A program made the position numbers and the translations under genes. Of a stretch of DNA of 7,332 nucleotides, positions 1 to 5,931 are shown piece by piece. The notes under the pieces were generated by a model. It saw only the letters and a program-made list of their open reading frames with translations, searched no databases and was not told the origin of the DNA. This DNA comes from CAXGUU01 sp964012875 (GTDB taxonomy: Bacteria > Pseudomonadota > Gammaproteobacteria > Ga0077536), in NCBI GenBank assembly GCA_964012875.1, contig CAXGUU010000162.1, positions 1 to 7,332 of the forward strand, given 5' to 3'. How positions within the stretch are numbered: position 1 is the first letter of the stretch; each line of letters opens with the position of its first letter.

Positions 1-1
1 C

Positions 2-901
2 GCCGTCAGCATAGACTCTCTCGACCGCGACGAATTAAGGCGTGGGATCGACGCCGGTGCCGACTACTGTTTTTCCCTTAGCGAGTCGAGTCTTGACCTG
101 CTCCACGGCAACACCTGTGTGCCGGTCCTGATTGGTGAAGACCCGCGTGACATGGACAGCCTGGCGCGAGCAATCGATCGAATCAGCAGCGACGGTCGCG
201 CGTTCTACGCTGACCCCATCATTGACCCGATCCACTATGGGTTTACCGACTCCGTGGCGCGCTACCGCGAGCTGCGCACGCGCTTTCCCGACATCGCAAT
301 CATGCTGGGTATCGGCAACCTGTCGGAGCTCACCCATGCCGACAGTCTTGGCGTCAACGCGGTGCTGATGGGCGTGGCATCAGAGCTGAATATCACTGCC
401 GTACTGACGACGGAAGTCAGCGGCCACTGCCGCACGGTGGTCCGAGAAATCGATCGCCTGCGACGGGTAATGTACGCTGCCCGTGAAGACAACACACCGC
501 CGCGCCACCTCGATGAATGCCTCATGGTGCTGCACGACCGCCACCCCTTTCCGTATGGCCCCGAGGAAATCGAGCAGTTCGCCGCAGACGTTCGCGATCC
601 CAACTTCCGCATCCAGGTATCTGAAGCGGGCGTGCATATTTACAACCGCGACGGCTTGCGCGTGAGCGACGACCCCTACGAATTGTTTCCGACGCTCAAC
701 GTTGATGACGATGCACCGCACGCGTTTTATCTAGGCCTTGAACTGGCCAAAGCGCAGATCGCATGGCAGCTCGGTAAACGCTACGAGCAGGACGAGCAGC
801 TGGACTGGGGCGTTATCCGGCCCAGGATTGAGTCGTCGAAAGATACCTTCGCCGAAACCAAATCGACCTACAAAGCCCGGCGACGAAAGAAAACCCGTTA
901 A
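2..901 (+). CDS. Dihydropteroate synthase-like protein, DUF6513 type (3' part, 5' end outside window)
   Basis: This open frame runs in from the left edge and ends at TAA 899-901, giving 299 visible codons. The frame stays open upstream of the internal GTG at 119, so that GTG is not the start. The visible part reads as the pterin-binding TIM barrel of dihydropteroate-synthase-like proteins: SIDSLDRDEL, then AGADYCFSLSES, VPVLIGEDP, a strand ADPIIDP, AIMLGIGNLSEL, and GVNAVLMGVASELNI. The C-terminal tail carries HAFYLGLELAKAQIAWQLGKR, shortened here to its key part GLELAKAQIAWQLGKRYEQD, and LDWG, which I recognise from DUF6513 proteins annotated as dihydropteroate synthase in methylotrophs. In that family the role is thought to lie in making a tetrahydromethanopterin-type C1 carrier rather than ordinary folate; applying this here is inference. 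The protein ends in a lysine/arginine-rich tail. It converges on the membrane-protein gene, sharing stop-codon bases. Family fairly sure, exact reaction not. Confidence 0.78.
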   Translation, partial: AVSIDSLDRDELRRGIDAGADYCFSLSESSLDLLHGNTCVPVLIGEDPRDMDSLARAIDRISSDGRAFYADPIIDPIHYGFTDSVARYRELRTRFPDIAIMLGIGNLSELTHADSLGVNAVLMGVASELNITAVLTTEVSGHCRTVVREIDRLRRVMYAAREDNTPPRHLDECLMVLHDRHPFPYGPEEIEQFAADVRDPNFRIQVSEAGVHIYNRDGLRVSDDPYELFPTLNVDDDAPHAFYLGLELAKAQIAWQLGKRYEQDEQLDWGVIRPRIESSKDTFAETKSTYKARRRKKTR

Positions 902-2163
902 GGTCCAGGGGTCGAAGACCGTGGGTCCCTCTGCAGTGGTTGCATCAGGGATTCCGCCACGCCAATTGCGATCAGCATCCACACAAAGCTGGTCCAATAG
1001 GAGCCATAAAATGCGAGATGCATATTAAGCGGAAACCAGGCGACTGCCGCGACCAGTAACCACAAGGGCATCCCCGCACTGGCTTGCTGCCACAGGTGCC
1101 GCCACAGCAGCCACAGAAATATCAGCAAACCAAGGACCCCGATCACTCCAGTCTCGACAGCGACTTCCATAATCAGCAGGTGAGGATGCGTCTGCCCCTG
1201 CGTACCACGGGCGACCCAAAAATCGTCGGCGGACGCATAATCGTTGTACACGTTGCGAAATCCCCGCGGTCCGATGCCATTCACCGGGTTATCGGCAACA
1301 ATTTGCAAACCGGTACGCCACAGGGTCACCCGGTACGATGTTGCGCGATCAATCTGGCTGACGTCTGAGCTGAAAATGCCGACTGTCCGCTGAACCTGCT
1401 GCTGTAGTCGCGGATGCAATCCCAGCATCAGTCCCAGTGCGATGATCAGCACGAGCGCCCTGAAACCGTTCGCAGCTGTGAATATCGCCATCGAACGTCG
1501 CCACCTGAGCGCTATGTAGACGACGAATCCAATGAGCAACATCGCCCAACCGCTGCGCTTCAGAGACATCAGTGTGACGATGATGGTGGGCAGTAGGACG
1601 AGCCATACCGCCGGATAGCGTCGACTCCAGGCGCCGATGACATGGAAGAACAAGGGCGCAAATACGCCGAGAAACAGTCCCATTCTTTGTTTGGGGTAGA
1701 ACAAACCCATGAGAATGTTGCCATCGTAGGGATAACCGAAAAGATCAACCCGCCAAATCAGCTGGGCGAAAGCGTCGAATACAACAAACAGCAGGAGAAC
1801 GGCTATGCCGGTAGTCACCAGACGCAAGACCTGTTCGCGGCCACAGACCACAACCACGAAACAGGCGGCCGGCAAAAAATGTAGGTACAGCACGGTTGTC
1901 TTCAGGCTGCGCTCAAAATTGGCGGCGTCAAACTGCGCTACCGCCATGGGTAGCCAAATGCAGGCAAACAATACCGACACCAACCTGACGCCCGGGTTGC
2001 GTCGCCATCGTGACGCTCTGATCAGGCCCGCGACGCCCAGCAGCGACATCAGGGCGATGGGATAGTGCATCAGGTTTTCAGCGGCGAATGTCGCAAACGT
2101 CGCCAATATCAGCGCGGCGCTTAAATAGTCGGCAAACTCCGTTTCGGTATCGAACTCAAGCAT
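898..2163 (-). CDS. O-antigen ligase / polymerase-like polytopic membrane protein (Wzy_C type)
   Basis: About eleven or twelve hydrophobic segments are visible over 421 codons from ATG 2163. One long hydrophilic loop lies between the late segments (about residues 250-328), as in the O-antigen ligase (WaaL), Wzy polymerase and PglL oligosaccharyltransferase superfamily. The loop carries DNPVNGIGPRGFRNVYNDY and ends in HPHLLIMEVAVETG, matching the conserved histidine-containing end of the Wzy_C domain. An upstream LKRSGW segment supplies the basic residues common in this family. Such enzymes work at the periplasmic face, joining or polymerising lipid-linked glycans; the substrate here cannot be told. 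Start choice: the frame opens at a TTG at 2205, just after an in-frame stop, but the extra 14 residues are polar and repeat-encoded. The ATG at 2163 is preferred, although neither start has a clear ribosome binding site. It follows the hydrolase gene on the same strand after 119 bases and may be co-transcribed. No other glycan genes are in the window. Confidence 0.8.
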   Translation of the reverse strand: MLEFDTETEFADYLSAALILATFATFAAENLMHYPIALMSLLGVAGLIRASRWRRNPGVRLVSVLFACIWLPMAVAQFDAANFERSLKTTVLYLHFLPAACFVVVVCGREQVLRLVTTGIAVLLLFVVFDAFAQLIWRVDLFGYPYDGNILMGLFYPKQRMGLFLGVFAPLFFHVIGAWSRRYPAVWLVLLPTIIVTLMSLKRSGWAMLLIGFVVYIALRWRRSMAIFTAANGFRALVLIIALGLMLGLHPRLQQQVQRTVGIFSSDVSQIDRATSYRVTLWRTGLQIVADNPVNGIGPRGFRNVYNDYASADDFWVARGTQGQTHPHLLIMEVAVETGVIGVLGLLIFLWLLWRHLWQQASAGMPLWLLVAAVAWFPLNMHLAFYGSYWTSFVWMLIAIGVAESLMQPLQRDPRSSTPGP

Positions 2164-2183
2164 CAGAAACCACGAGTTGTGTT

Positions 2184-2200
2184 GTGGTGTGGTGTGGTGT
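2184..2200. repeat. Short pentanucleotide tandem repeat (GTGGT x3 plus partial)
   Basis: Three perfect GTGGT units lie at 2184-2198, followed by GT, and are preceded by the degenerate GTT/GTGTT stretch at 2176-2183. On the minus strand this is ACCAC repeated just upstream of the preferred ATG (2163) of the ligase-like gene and downstream of its alternative TTG (2205). A unit length of five would shift the frame from the TTG if copies were gained or lost. Three copies is short for a slippage-prone tract, so function is doubtful. Confidence 0.55.
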
Positions 2201-2282
2201 CGCAAAAGTCATGGCGGTGTAAATACCATATGCACTTCCGCCGCGCGGTCTCTATCGCGCCATGAACGGCTGCCGCTCGCAA

Positions 2283-3068
2283 TCAGAGCAATGCGCGCAC
2301 CAGCGCCTGGTGTGTCATTTCAGGCTGTTCGCTCATCAGTATGTGTCCACTCGACCGAACCAGTTCGACGGCGCCATCGCGGCAGTTCTGCGCGAGTTTC
2401 TGAGCAGCCCTGGCGGGTGTCATCTTGTCCTCTTCGCCGCAGATAAACGTCGTTTTGGCGCTGATTCTGGCAGCCGCTTCGGCGCCGCCCTGGTACTCGT
2501 TGCAGGCATTCAGATCGTTAAACATAAGGCCCGGTTCGGCGCGTTCGAGCAATCGTTCAGCACTGGCCATGACGCTGATTCCGGCAACTGCGTTGCCACC
2601 CAGTTGCGCGCGCGTGCCATGGCCCCAAATCGTCATCATGTCGACGGCGCTGCGCTCGTTCGCGCGCGCGGCGTCAAGTAAAACGTCGCTGACCGCCATC
2701 GGAAAAGCAACACCCAGCAAGGCCACCCGTTCTGCCCTGTCGCCCAGGCGCGACGCGGCCTCAAGCGCAACAAGGCCTCCCATGCTGTGCCCGCACAGGG
2801 ATACATGCTCCAAACCGAGATGATCGATAACCTCGATGACCCACTCAGCCATCGCCTCAATCGACGTTAACGATTCGCCCTTAGCGCGCCCGTGACGCGG
2901 CAGATCGAGTGCGAGCACATTGGCGCCATGAAAACGGAAATAGCGTGCGTGATACACCCACACGCTGTGGTCCATTGCCGCACCATGAACGAAAATAATA
3001 GTCGGTTGGGTTGGGTCGGTCACCTGCCCGAAAGCATAGCAACGCGCTTGTCTGAGTTCGAAATACAT
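2283..3068 (-). CDS. Alpha/beta-hydrolase fold protein
   Basis: A 261-residue protein with a complete canonical triad. The oxyanion-hole region is FVHGAAMDHSVW (residues 27-38), the nucleophile elbow GHSMGG puts Ser95 at the centre, Asp214 lies in CGEEDKMTP, and His242 lies in SSGHILMSEQP. No signal peptide or membrane segment is seen, so it is probably cytoplasmic. The ATG at 3066-3068 is preceded by AGGACGAG, which overlaps the TAG stop of metY nine bases upstream, so it is very likely co-transcribed and translationally coupled with metY. The lid region (about 125-200) gives no substrate clue. MetX, which makes the O-acetylhomoserine used by MetY, has the same fold but is about 100 residues longer. 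This protein is therefore more like generic esterases or thioesterases than MetX. Family sure, substrate unknown. Confidence 0.9.
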   Translation of the reverse strand: MYFELRQARCYAFGQVTDPTQPTIIFVHGAAMDHSVWVYHARYFRFHGANVLALDLPRHGRAKGESLTSIEAMAEWVIEVIDHLGLEHVSLCGHSMGGLVALEAASRLGDRAERVALLGVAFPMAVSDVLLDAARANERSAVDMMTIWGHGTRAQLGGNAVAGISVMASAERLLERAEPGLMFNDLNACNEYQGGAEAAARISAKTTFICGEEDKMTPARAAQKLAQNCRDGAVELVRSSGHILMSEQPEMTHQALVRALL

Positions 3069-3077
3069 CCACTCGTC

Positions 3078-4373
3078 CTATTTCTGCGAACGGTATAGCG
3101 CGCGCTTGAGATCGTCGGTCAAATCCGAGAGCGCTTCCAGGCCAACTGACAGGCGGATAAGTCCGGGCGACACACCGGCCGCGGCTAAATCTTCATCGTC
3201 CATACGGCTGTGTGTCGTTGAAGCAGGATGAATGACCAACGACTTGGCATCACCAACATTTGCGAGGTGGGAAAACAAGCCCAGAGATTCGACCAGCTTG
3301 CGGCCGGCATCACGCCCACCTCTGATCTCAAAACTGAACACCGCACCTGCACCGCGCGGCAACAGTTTTTGTGCGAGCGCATGATCCGGGTGGCTCCGTA
3401 AACCAGGATGATTGACCTTCAGCACCGCCTCCTGACCGTCCAGAAATTCGGCCACGGCGAGCGCATTCTCCACATGGCGTTCCATGCGCAGCGATAAGGT
3501 CTCAACGCCCTGCAACAAATTGAATGCACTGCTGGGACTCAAAGCGCCGCCAAAGTCCCGCAGACCCTCACGCCGGGCCCGTACTGCGAATGCAGCCGGA
3601 CCGAATTCCTCCGCGAAATTCAGGCCGTGATAGGCGACGTAGGGTTGCGTCAGGGTTTCGAATCGGTCGGGGTATGCAAGCCAGTCAAAGCGGCCGCCGT
3701 CGATGACCACGCCACCCAAGGTGGTGCCATGGCCGCCGATGAACTTGGTCAGAGAGTGGACCACGACGTCGGCGCCAAGTTTAAGTGGTTGCATGAGGTA
3801 GGGCGTGGTCAGGGTCGCATCGACAAAGAGCGGCAGGCCGGCGTCATGGGCGCAGGCGGCGAGTGTCGGAATATCCGCAACCTCAGTTGAAGGATTGCCG
3901 ATGGTCTCGACAAACATCAGCTTCGTTTCCGGACGCACGGCCGCGGCAAAAGCAGCTGGATCGCGAGGGTCTACGAACGTGGTGTTTATGCCGAACCGGG
4001 GCAGCGTGTACTGAAGCAGATTGTGCGTGCCACCATAAAGCGAGCGTGATGCAACAATGTGGCTGCCGGCCCCACACAAGGTGATGAATGCGATATGCAA
4101 TGCTGCCATGCCGCTCGCGGTTGCTACCGCGCCAACGCCATCGTCCAGCATCGACAGTCGTTCCTCGAGCGCCGCGACCGTCGGGTTCGCAATACGCGAA
4201 TAGACGTAACCAGAACGGGCGATATCAAAACGCGAGGCTGCCTCGTCATCATCGTGAAAGACGAACGACACCGATTGGTATATGGGCATTGCGCGCGCAC
4301 CGGTGTGCGCCTCGGGCGGTTGACCAGCATGGAGCGCAACGGTGTCAAACGCCGGATATTTGGGACCAGACAT
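3078..4373 (-). CDS. metY: O-acetylhomoserine sulfhydrylase (O-acetylhomoserine aminocarboxypropyltransferase)
   Basis: A PLP enzyme of the Cys/Met metabolism family, 431 residues from ATG 4373, the usual MetY size. It converts O-acetylhomoserine and sulfide to homocysteine in the cytoplasm (direct sulfhydrylation). Visible landmarks: PIYQSVSFVF (30-39), YSRIANPT (58-65, phosphate-binding region), ATASGMAALH (84-93), VETIGNPSTEVADIP (155-169, the MetY version of this strand), the cofactor aspartate in FVDATLTTPY (Asp185), the Schiff-base lysine in VVHSLTKFIGGHGTTLGG (Lys210), and IHPASTTHSRM (381-391), which binds the substrate carboxylate. The frame stays open 83 codons further upstream to a TTG at 4622, but that stretch is not family-like. 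ATG 4373 has AGGAAA about six bases ahead and starts the conserved MSGPKYPAFDTVALHAGQ. The leader upstream carries a terminator hairpin, which suggests attenuation control. The hydrolase gene follows after nine bases. A related O-succinylhomoserine enzyme (MetZ) is less likely given length and motifs. Confidence 0.93.
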   Translation of the reverse strand: MSGPKYPAFDTVALHAGQPPEAHTGARAMPIYQSVSFVFHDDDEAASRFDIARSGYVYSRIANPTVAALEERLSMLDDGVGAVATASGMAALHIAFITLCGAGSHIVASRSLYGGTHNLLQYTLPRFGINTTFVDPRDPAAFAAAVRPETKLMFVETIGNPSTEVADIPTLAACAHDAGLPLFVDATLTTPYLMQPLKLGADVVVHSLTKFIGGHGTTLGGVVIDGGRFDWLAYPDRFETLTQPYVAYHGLNFAEEFGPAAFAVRARREGLRDFGGALSPSSAFNLLQGVETLSLRMERHVENALAVAEFLDGQEAVLKVNHPGLRSHPDHALAQKLLPRGAGAVFSFEIRGGRDAGRKLVESLGLFSHLANVGDAKSLVIHPASTTHSRMDDEDLAAAGVSPGLIRLSVGLEALSDLTDDLKRALYRSQK

Positions 4374-4420
4374 CGACTTTCCTGAGTTTGCGAGGGCGGC
4401 ATGGTAGCGCGCAGCGATCG

Positions 4421-4449
4421 AAAAAAAATACCCCACCGCGGTGGCGGGC
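4421..4449 (-). terminator. Rho-independent terminator-like hairpin in the metY leader
   Basis: Read on the minus strand, the 12-base palindrome CCACCGCGGTGG (4433-4444) lies within CC-G-CCAC-CGCG-GTGGGG. This can fold as a stem of about six pairs with one bulged G. It is followed, after TA, by eight consecutive T (4421-4428). It sits 47 bases before the metY start codon and points at metY, so if it works it would stop transcription before metY. It could instead be the end of the regulator transcript, but that gene stops about 315 bases earlier. The hairpin is modest in length and the U-tract is good. Confidence 0.6.
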
Positions 4450-4620
4450 CAATGGCCGAAGGCCATGCAAAATATGACCTGAAGGCGCTTTCCGGCGAAC
4501 CCACCGCAGCCGGCATGCAGCTGGTGACGCCCGCCAGCCAGCACAAACGTGGCAGCGAAGCGGCAACCGGATGGCGGCAATGGAACCGGTACGGGAAATT
4601 CGGAGGAAGGTCGACGCCAC
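4429..4620 (-). promoter_or_regulatory. Candidate transcription attenuator / riboswitch leader of metY
   Basis: This GC-rich stretch separates an AT-rich promoter-like zone from metY and has no convincing gene. On the minus strand it holds a perfect hairpin ATGGCCTTCGGCCAT (4452-4466). Upstream is CTGCGGTGG (4501-4509), which is complementary to CCACCGCGG in the terminator (nine pairs, one G-U) and so could block terminator folding. Further upstream GCTGG and CCAGC can pair, and a near-duplicate CGGCAA...CCGG motif (plus-strand 4561-4587) is present. I looked for the signatures of SAM-I, SAM-II, SAH and cobalamin aptamers and did not find them. No methionine-rich leader peptide is seen. The terminator/antiterminator geometry is read from sequence; ligand and control are inference. 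Confidence 0.42.
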
Positions 4621-4650
4621 AATATCTTTATATATAACTCAATTACTTAC

Positions 4651-4677
4651 ATAATAATTGCGAATGCCGCGTGTAAA
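4651..4677 (-). promoter_or_regulatory. Possible sigma70-like promoter for metY
   Basis: On the minus strand TTTACA (4672-4677, five of six to the -35 consensus) is followed after 15 bases by TATTAT (4651-4656, five of six to -10). The spacer is shorter than ideal. The zone 4621-4680 is strikingly AT-rich against its surroundings, and other TATA-like hexamers at 4627-4636 could serve as -10 instead. A start here would give a leader of about 270 bases. The rest of the gap, 4681-4762, holds no gene that I can support and no clear terminator for the regulator gene. Confidence 0.35.
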
Positions 4678-4762
4678 GTTCACGGATATTTCAGCGGCGG
4701 CTGCGCCCACAATGCTCACGAGGGCGACAATCTAAGCAATTGAATTTAAAAAATTGTTTATC

Positions 4763-5806
4763 TTAGGCTTGGGTGTCAAGCGAAGTGACATCGACCTTAT
4801 TCGGAGGGCTGAACAGTTTTGCCCGGACGGTCTGGCGGTAGCCAAACGGCGAAACATTCAGTTCCCGCTGAAATACCCGCGCAAAATAACCAGCGTCGGT
4901 ATAGCCCACGCGCCAGGCAATATCGCCGACGTTGAGGTTCGTTGCCTCCAGTAGTTCTTTGGCCAGCAAGATGCGCTGACGCTGCCAGTAATTTCTGATC
5001 GACTCGCCCTGCGCGCGGCGGAACCGCCGCTCAAGCGTGCGCCCGGATACGCCCAGTCGGCCGGCAAGGTCTTCGTTGCTGGCATGCGAGGCGAGATTCG
5101 CCGCGATCCACATTTGCGCTTCGACAACGATTTCGTCGTGCAGCGCAGTAGAACCGCCGTCAAGGTAACTGTACTCAGCGTAGGTGCGCCTGATTTCGTG
5201 CGAAAAATTTCTTTCAACATGCTGCGCGGTTGCGCGGTCAAAAAATCGTTCAATCAAATGGACAGTAATATCAGCCAGAGAGTTGATGCTGGCCGCGCAG
5301 TACAAAGATCCGGACTGGGTAATAAAAAACTCCCGCTTGAGTTCGACGTCGGGGAAGCTGCGGCTGAACTGCTGAAAATTGAACCAATGAGTCGTCGCCG
5401 CACGGCCATTGAGCAGCCCTGACTCGGCCAGCAAGCTGACACCGGTGCTGACCGCAGCGATATGCTGCCCGCGGTCGTAGCGCGCGCGCAGCCACGGCGA
5501 TAGTCGCGCGCCGGTCCGCTGAATAGTCGCGCGCGGGTTGCGCCACAGCGCCGGTATGTAAATGAGATCGACCTCGGGACAGGCCGCTAGGTCCTGTTCT
5601 GCCCGTATTGGCAAGCGCCCGTAGGCGGTCTCCGACAGTGCTGTCCCGACGAGCATTGGCTGGCACAGGCTGGCGCCGCGCTCGCGTGCTCGCCTGAAAT
5701 CATTGGCCGCGAGCCACATTTCGTAGGGCAGGACCGTGCTGGTCGCCAGCATGCCCGGCACTAGCAGGAACGCGATTTTGGGTGTTCCGGGCTGTACCGT
5801 CCTCAT
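4763..5806 (-). CDS. GlxA-type AraC family transcriptional regulator with DJ-1/PfpI-like domain
   Basis: A 347-residue DNA-binding regulator. The N-terminal part (about 10-190) is a class I glutamine-amidotransferase-like (DJ-1/PfpI) domain: KIAFLLVPGML (10-20), DLIYIPALW (80-88) and AAVSTGVSLLAESGLLNGRA (117-136) followed by ATTHW. The C-terminal part has the two AraC helix-turn-helix motifs, SNEDLAGRLGVSGRTLERRF (243-262) and NVGDIAWRVGYTDAGYFARV (292-311), ending in the usual NVSPFGYR. At the nucleophile elbow this protein has Ser120 (VSTG) where many relatives have Cys (CTG), so a sensory rather than enzymatic role is likely. The ATG at 5804-5806 follows a strong ribosome binding site, GGGAGG. 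It diverges from fabY, with 125 bases between the starts, and reads towards metY. Likely targets are its own gene, fabY or both, but the ligand is unknown. Confidence 0.9.
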   Translation of the reverse strand: MRTVQPGTPKIAFLLVPGMLATSTVLPYEMWLAANDFRRARERGASLCQPMLVGTALSETAYGRLPIRAEQDLAACPEVDLIYIPALWRNPRATIQRTGARLSPWLRARYDRGQHIAAVSTGVSLLAESGLLNGRAATTHWFNFQQFSRSFPDVELKREFFITQSGSLYCAASINSLADITVHLIERFFDRATAQHVERNFSHEIRRTYAEYSYLDGGSTALHDEIVVEAQMWIAANLASHASNEDLAGRLGVSGRTLERRFRRAQGESIRNYWQRQRILLAKELLEATNLNVGDIAWRVGYTDAGYFARVFQRELNVSPFGYRQTVRAKLFSPPNKVDVTSLDTQA

Positions 5807-5843
5807 AATCCTCCCGACCTCAGGTGTGGCATATTGTTTGACG

Positions 5844-5879
5844 CATAAGCCTTATGAATTGTCGTTATTTTCACATAAC
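5844..5879. promoter_or_regulatory. Inverted repeats in the divergent regulator/fabY promoter region (candidate operators)
   Basis: CATAAG-C-CTTATG at 5844-5856 is a perfect inverted repeat with a one-base centre. GTTAT-TTTCAC-ATAAC at 5864-5879 is a second one with a six-base centre. The element CATAA recurs in the same orientation at 5844 and 5874, exactly 30 bases apart, about three helical turns. AraC-type proteins often bind spaced direct repeats, so both readings are possible. The sites lie 38 bases or more from the regulator start codon and 53 bases or more from the fabY start codon, well placed to control either gene. Confidence 0.45.
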
Positions 5880-5902
5880 ACCGACGGATATGCTCCTACA
5901 AT
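5870..5902 (+). promoter_or_regulatory. Possible fabY promoter
   Basis: TACAAT at 5897-5902 matches the -10 consensus in five of six positions and lies 29 bases before the fabY ATG. The best -35-like hexamer is TTCACA at 5870-5875, but the 21-base spacer is too long. A promoter with a weak -35 that depends on an activator would fit, and the candidate operators overlap this position. Confidence 0.3.
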
Positions 5903-5931
5903 CGTGCTCCGCTGCTTTGGAGTGCCACCAG

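Noticed and set aside
2206..2282. Terminator or separate promoter between the hydrolase and the ligase-like gene
   Set aside because: No GC-rich stem with a T run and no convincing promoter pair were seen in this short gap.
4433..4447. CCGCGGTGGGGT on the minus strand resembling part of actinobacterial SAM-IV riboswitches
   Set aside because: Only this short stretch matches. The following conserved part is replaced by the U-tract and the GGCAACC core is missing on this strand.
4561..4590. Plus-strand GGCAACCGG resembling the core of a SAM-I riboswitch
   Set aside because: It lies on the strand opposite to metY, and the other SAM-I signatures (AGAG, GAGGGA, the kink-turn) are absent. The similarity is short.
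4374..4622. N-terminal extension of MetY by 83 residues from a TTG at 4622
   Set aside because: The extension is not family-like and runs through the terminator hairpin. ATG 4373 has a proper ribosome binding site and starts the conserved sequence at the normal length.
4401..4637. Plus-strand 78-residue open frame in the gap upstream of metY
   Set aside because: It has no ribosome binding site or recognisable domain, and it lies antisense to a structured leader. An open frame of this size is expected by chance in GC-rich DNA.
4744..4785. Terminator for the regulator gene (TGTCA...TGACA hairpin before a T run)
   Set aside because: The stem is only five pairs, lies inside the coding end, and is separated from the short T run by more than 15 bases.
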